A DNA stretch of 64,000 bases from Caulobacter segnis (GTDB lineage: Bacteria > Pseudomonadota > Alphaproteobacteria > Caulobacterales > Caulobacteraceae): positions 1 through 64,000 of the forward strand of contig NZ_QFQZ01000017.1 in the NCBI RefSeq assembly GCF_003243465.1. The letters run 5' to 3'. Within the stretch, counting starts at the first letter, position 1; the number at the start of each line of letters is the position of its first letter. The translations under genes were made by a program, and so were the position numbers. Shown here in pieces: positions 63,695 through 64,000 of the stretch. The notes below the pieces were generated by a model. It saw only the letters and a list, made by a program, of their open reading frames with translations. It was not told the origin of the DNA and did no database searches.

Positions 63695-64000
63695 ATGCTG
63701 ACCGATCCGCTGTTCTACGCCGTCGCCATACCGGCCGTGATCCTGCTGGGCCTCGCCAAGGGCGGCTTCGCCGGGATCGGCGTCGTGGCCGTGCCGCTGA
63801 TGGCCCTGGCGGTCTCGCCGGTCATGGCCGCCTCGATCGTGCTGCCGATCCTGCTGGTCCAGGACGTGGTCAGCGTCTGGGCCTTCCGGAAGAGCTGGGA
63901 CAAGGGGCTGCTGGTCCTGATGCTGCCCGCCGCTGCGGTCGGTATCTTCCTGGGCTGGGCTTTGGCGGCCTTCGTCAAGGAGGCGGCGGTCGAGCTGGCG
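63695..64000 (+). CDS. TauE/SafE-family membrane permease, N-terminal part (cut by window edge)
   Basis: The frame is open from ATG at 63695 to the end of the window (102 codons). It starts MLTDPLFYAVAIPAVILLGL and continues AKGGFAGIGVVAVPLMALAV, the TauE/SafE signature (GFAGIG). At least three membrane segments are visible, including the region VLPILLVQDVVSVWAFRKSW. Family members export sulfite, sulfoacetate or other organosulfur anions. The remaining part lies outside. Confidence 0.85.
   Translation, partial: MLTDPLFYAVAIPAVILLGLAKGGFAGIGVVAVPLMALAVSPVMAASIVLPILLVQDVVSVWAFRKSWDKGLLVLMLPAAAVGIFLGWALAAFVKEAAVELA

Overview
This GC-rich window (around two thirds G+C in most genes) looks like a Caulobacter chromosome or a very close alphaproteobacterial relative. 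The reasons are four large TonB-dependent receptors, a SapC-family protein, an OmpA with a long polyproline linker of the Caulobacter OmpA2 type, an alphaproteobacterial hisS-hisZ-hisG operon, a ScsB/PprX-type periplasmic reducing pathway and short operons joined by ATGA or GTGA overlaps. Identity calls rest on reading the translated proteins; no database search was possible.

Layout. 1-4696 holds the end of a chemoreceptor-like gene and leucine biosynthesis (leuC-leuD, a small monooxygenase-like gene, leuB), all on the minus strand. 4697-7097 holds a LysR regulator facing an unlisted 43-codon small gene, then rplS and trmD. 7177-15668 holds a 2-oxoglutarate/iron oxygenase, an OmpA-like lipoprotein, a desaturase, a Kef-type antiporter with its quinone-reductase-like partner, the ScoAB CoA-transferase and a GT39 glycosyltransferase. 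15850-25798 holds an Oar-like TonB receptor, the agmatine-to-putrescine genes aguA-aguB with an acetyltransferase, a PAP2 phosphatase, a ZnuD-like TonB receptor behind a Zur-like palindrome, and a sapC-like gene. 25857-34673 holds a MaoC-like protein, scsB, a DUF1353 lipoprotein, a pprX-like peroxiredoxin, pgi, a hydrolase and another TonB receptor.

34677-38955 is the accessory part. It has few housekeeping genes, a run of hairpins, three copies of a palindromic repeat (two of which supply the C-terminal codons of genes), a 140-bp inverted repeat, and a two-gene AT-richer cassette: a putative SAM-dependent methyltransferase translationally coupled to an AlkB-type dioxygenase. The cassette ends directly before a histidine-rich leader peptide that precedes hisS-hisZ-hisG. 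After hisG comes a 349-bp gap with two copies of one palindrome around a possible small RNA.

42897-64000 holds a sulfotransferase-like gene, a 985-aa TonB receptor, a NodT/HlyD/DHA2 three-part efflux pump, a BlaI-M56 regulatory pair with a duplicated palindromic operator, an AraC regulator, a membrane protein, an M13 metallopeptidase, a MaoC hydratase, two divergent Kef-type antiporters around a small XRE regulator, OmpA2 and the start of a TauE/SafE permease.

The strongest candidates for something undescribed are the methyltransferase-AlkB cassette (37262-38736), the his leader (38788-38914), the repeat-encoded protein tails (36280-36847) and the paired palindromes around 42549-42871.
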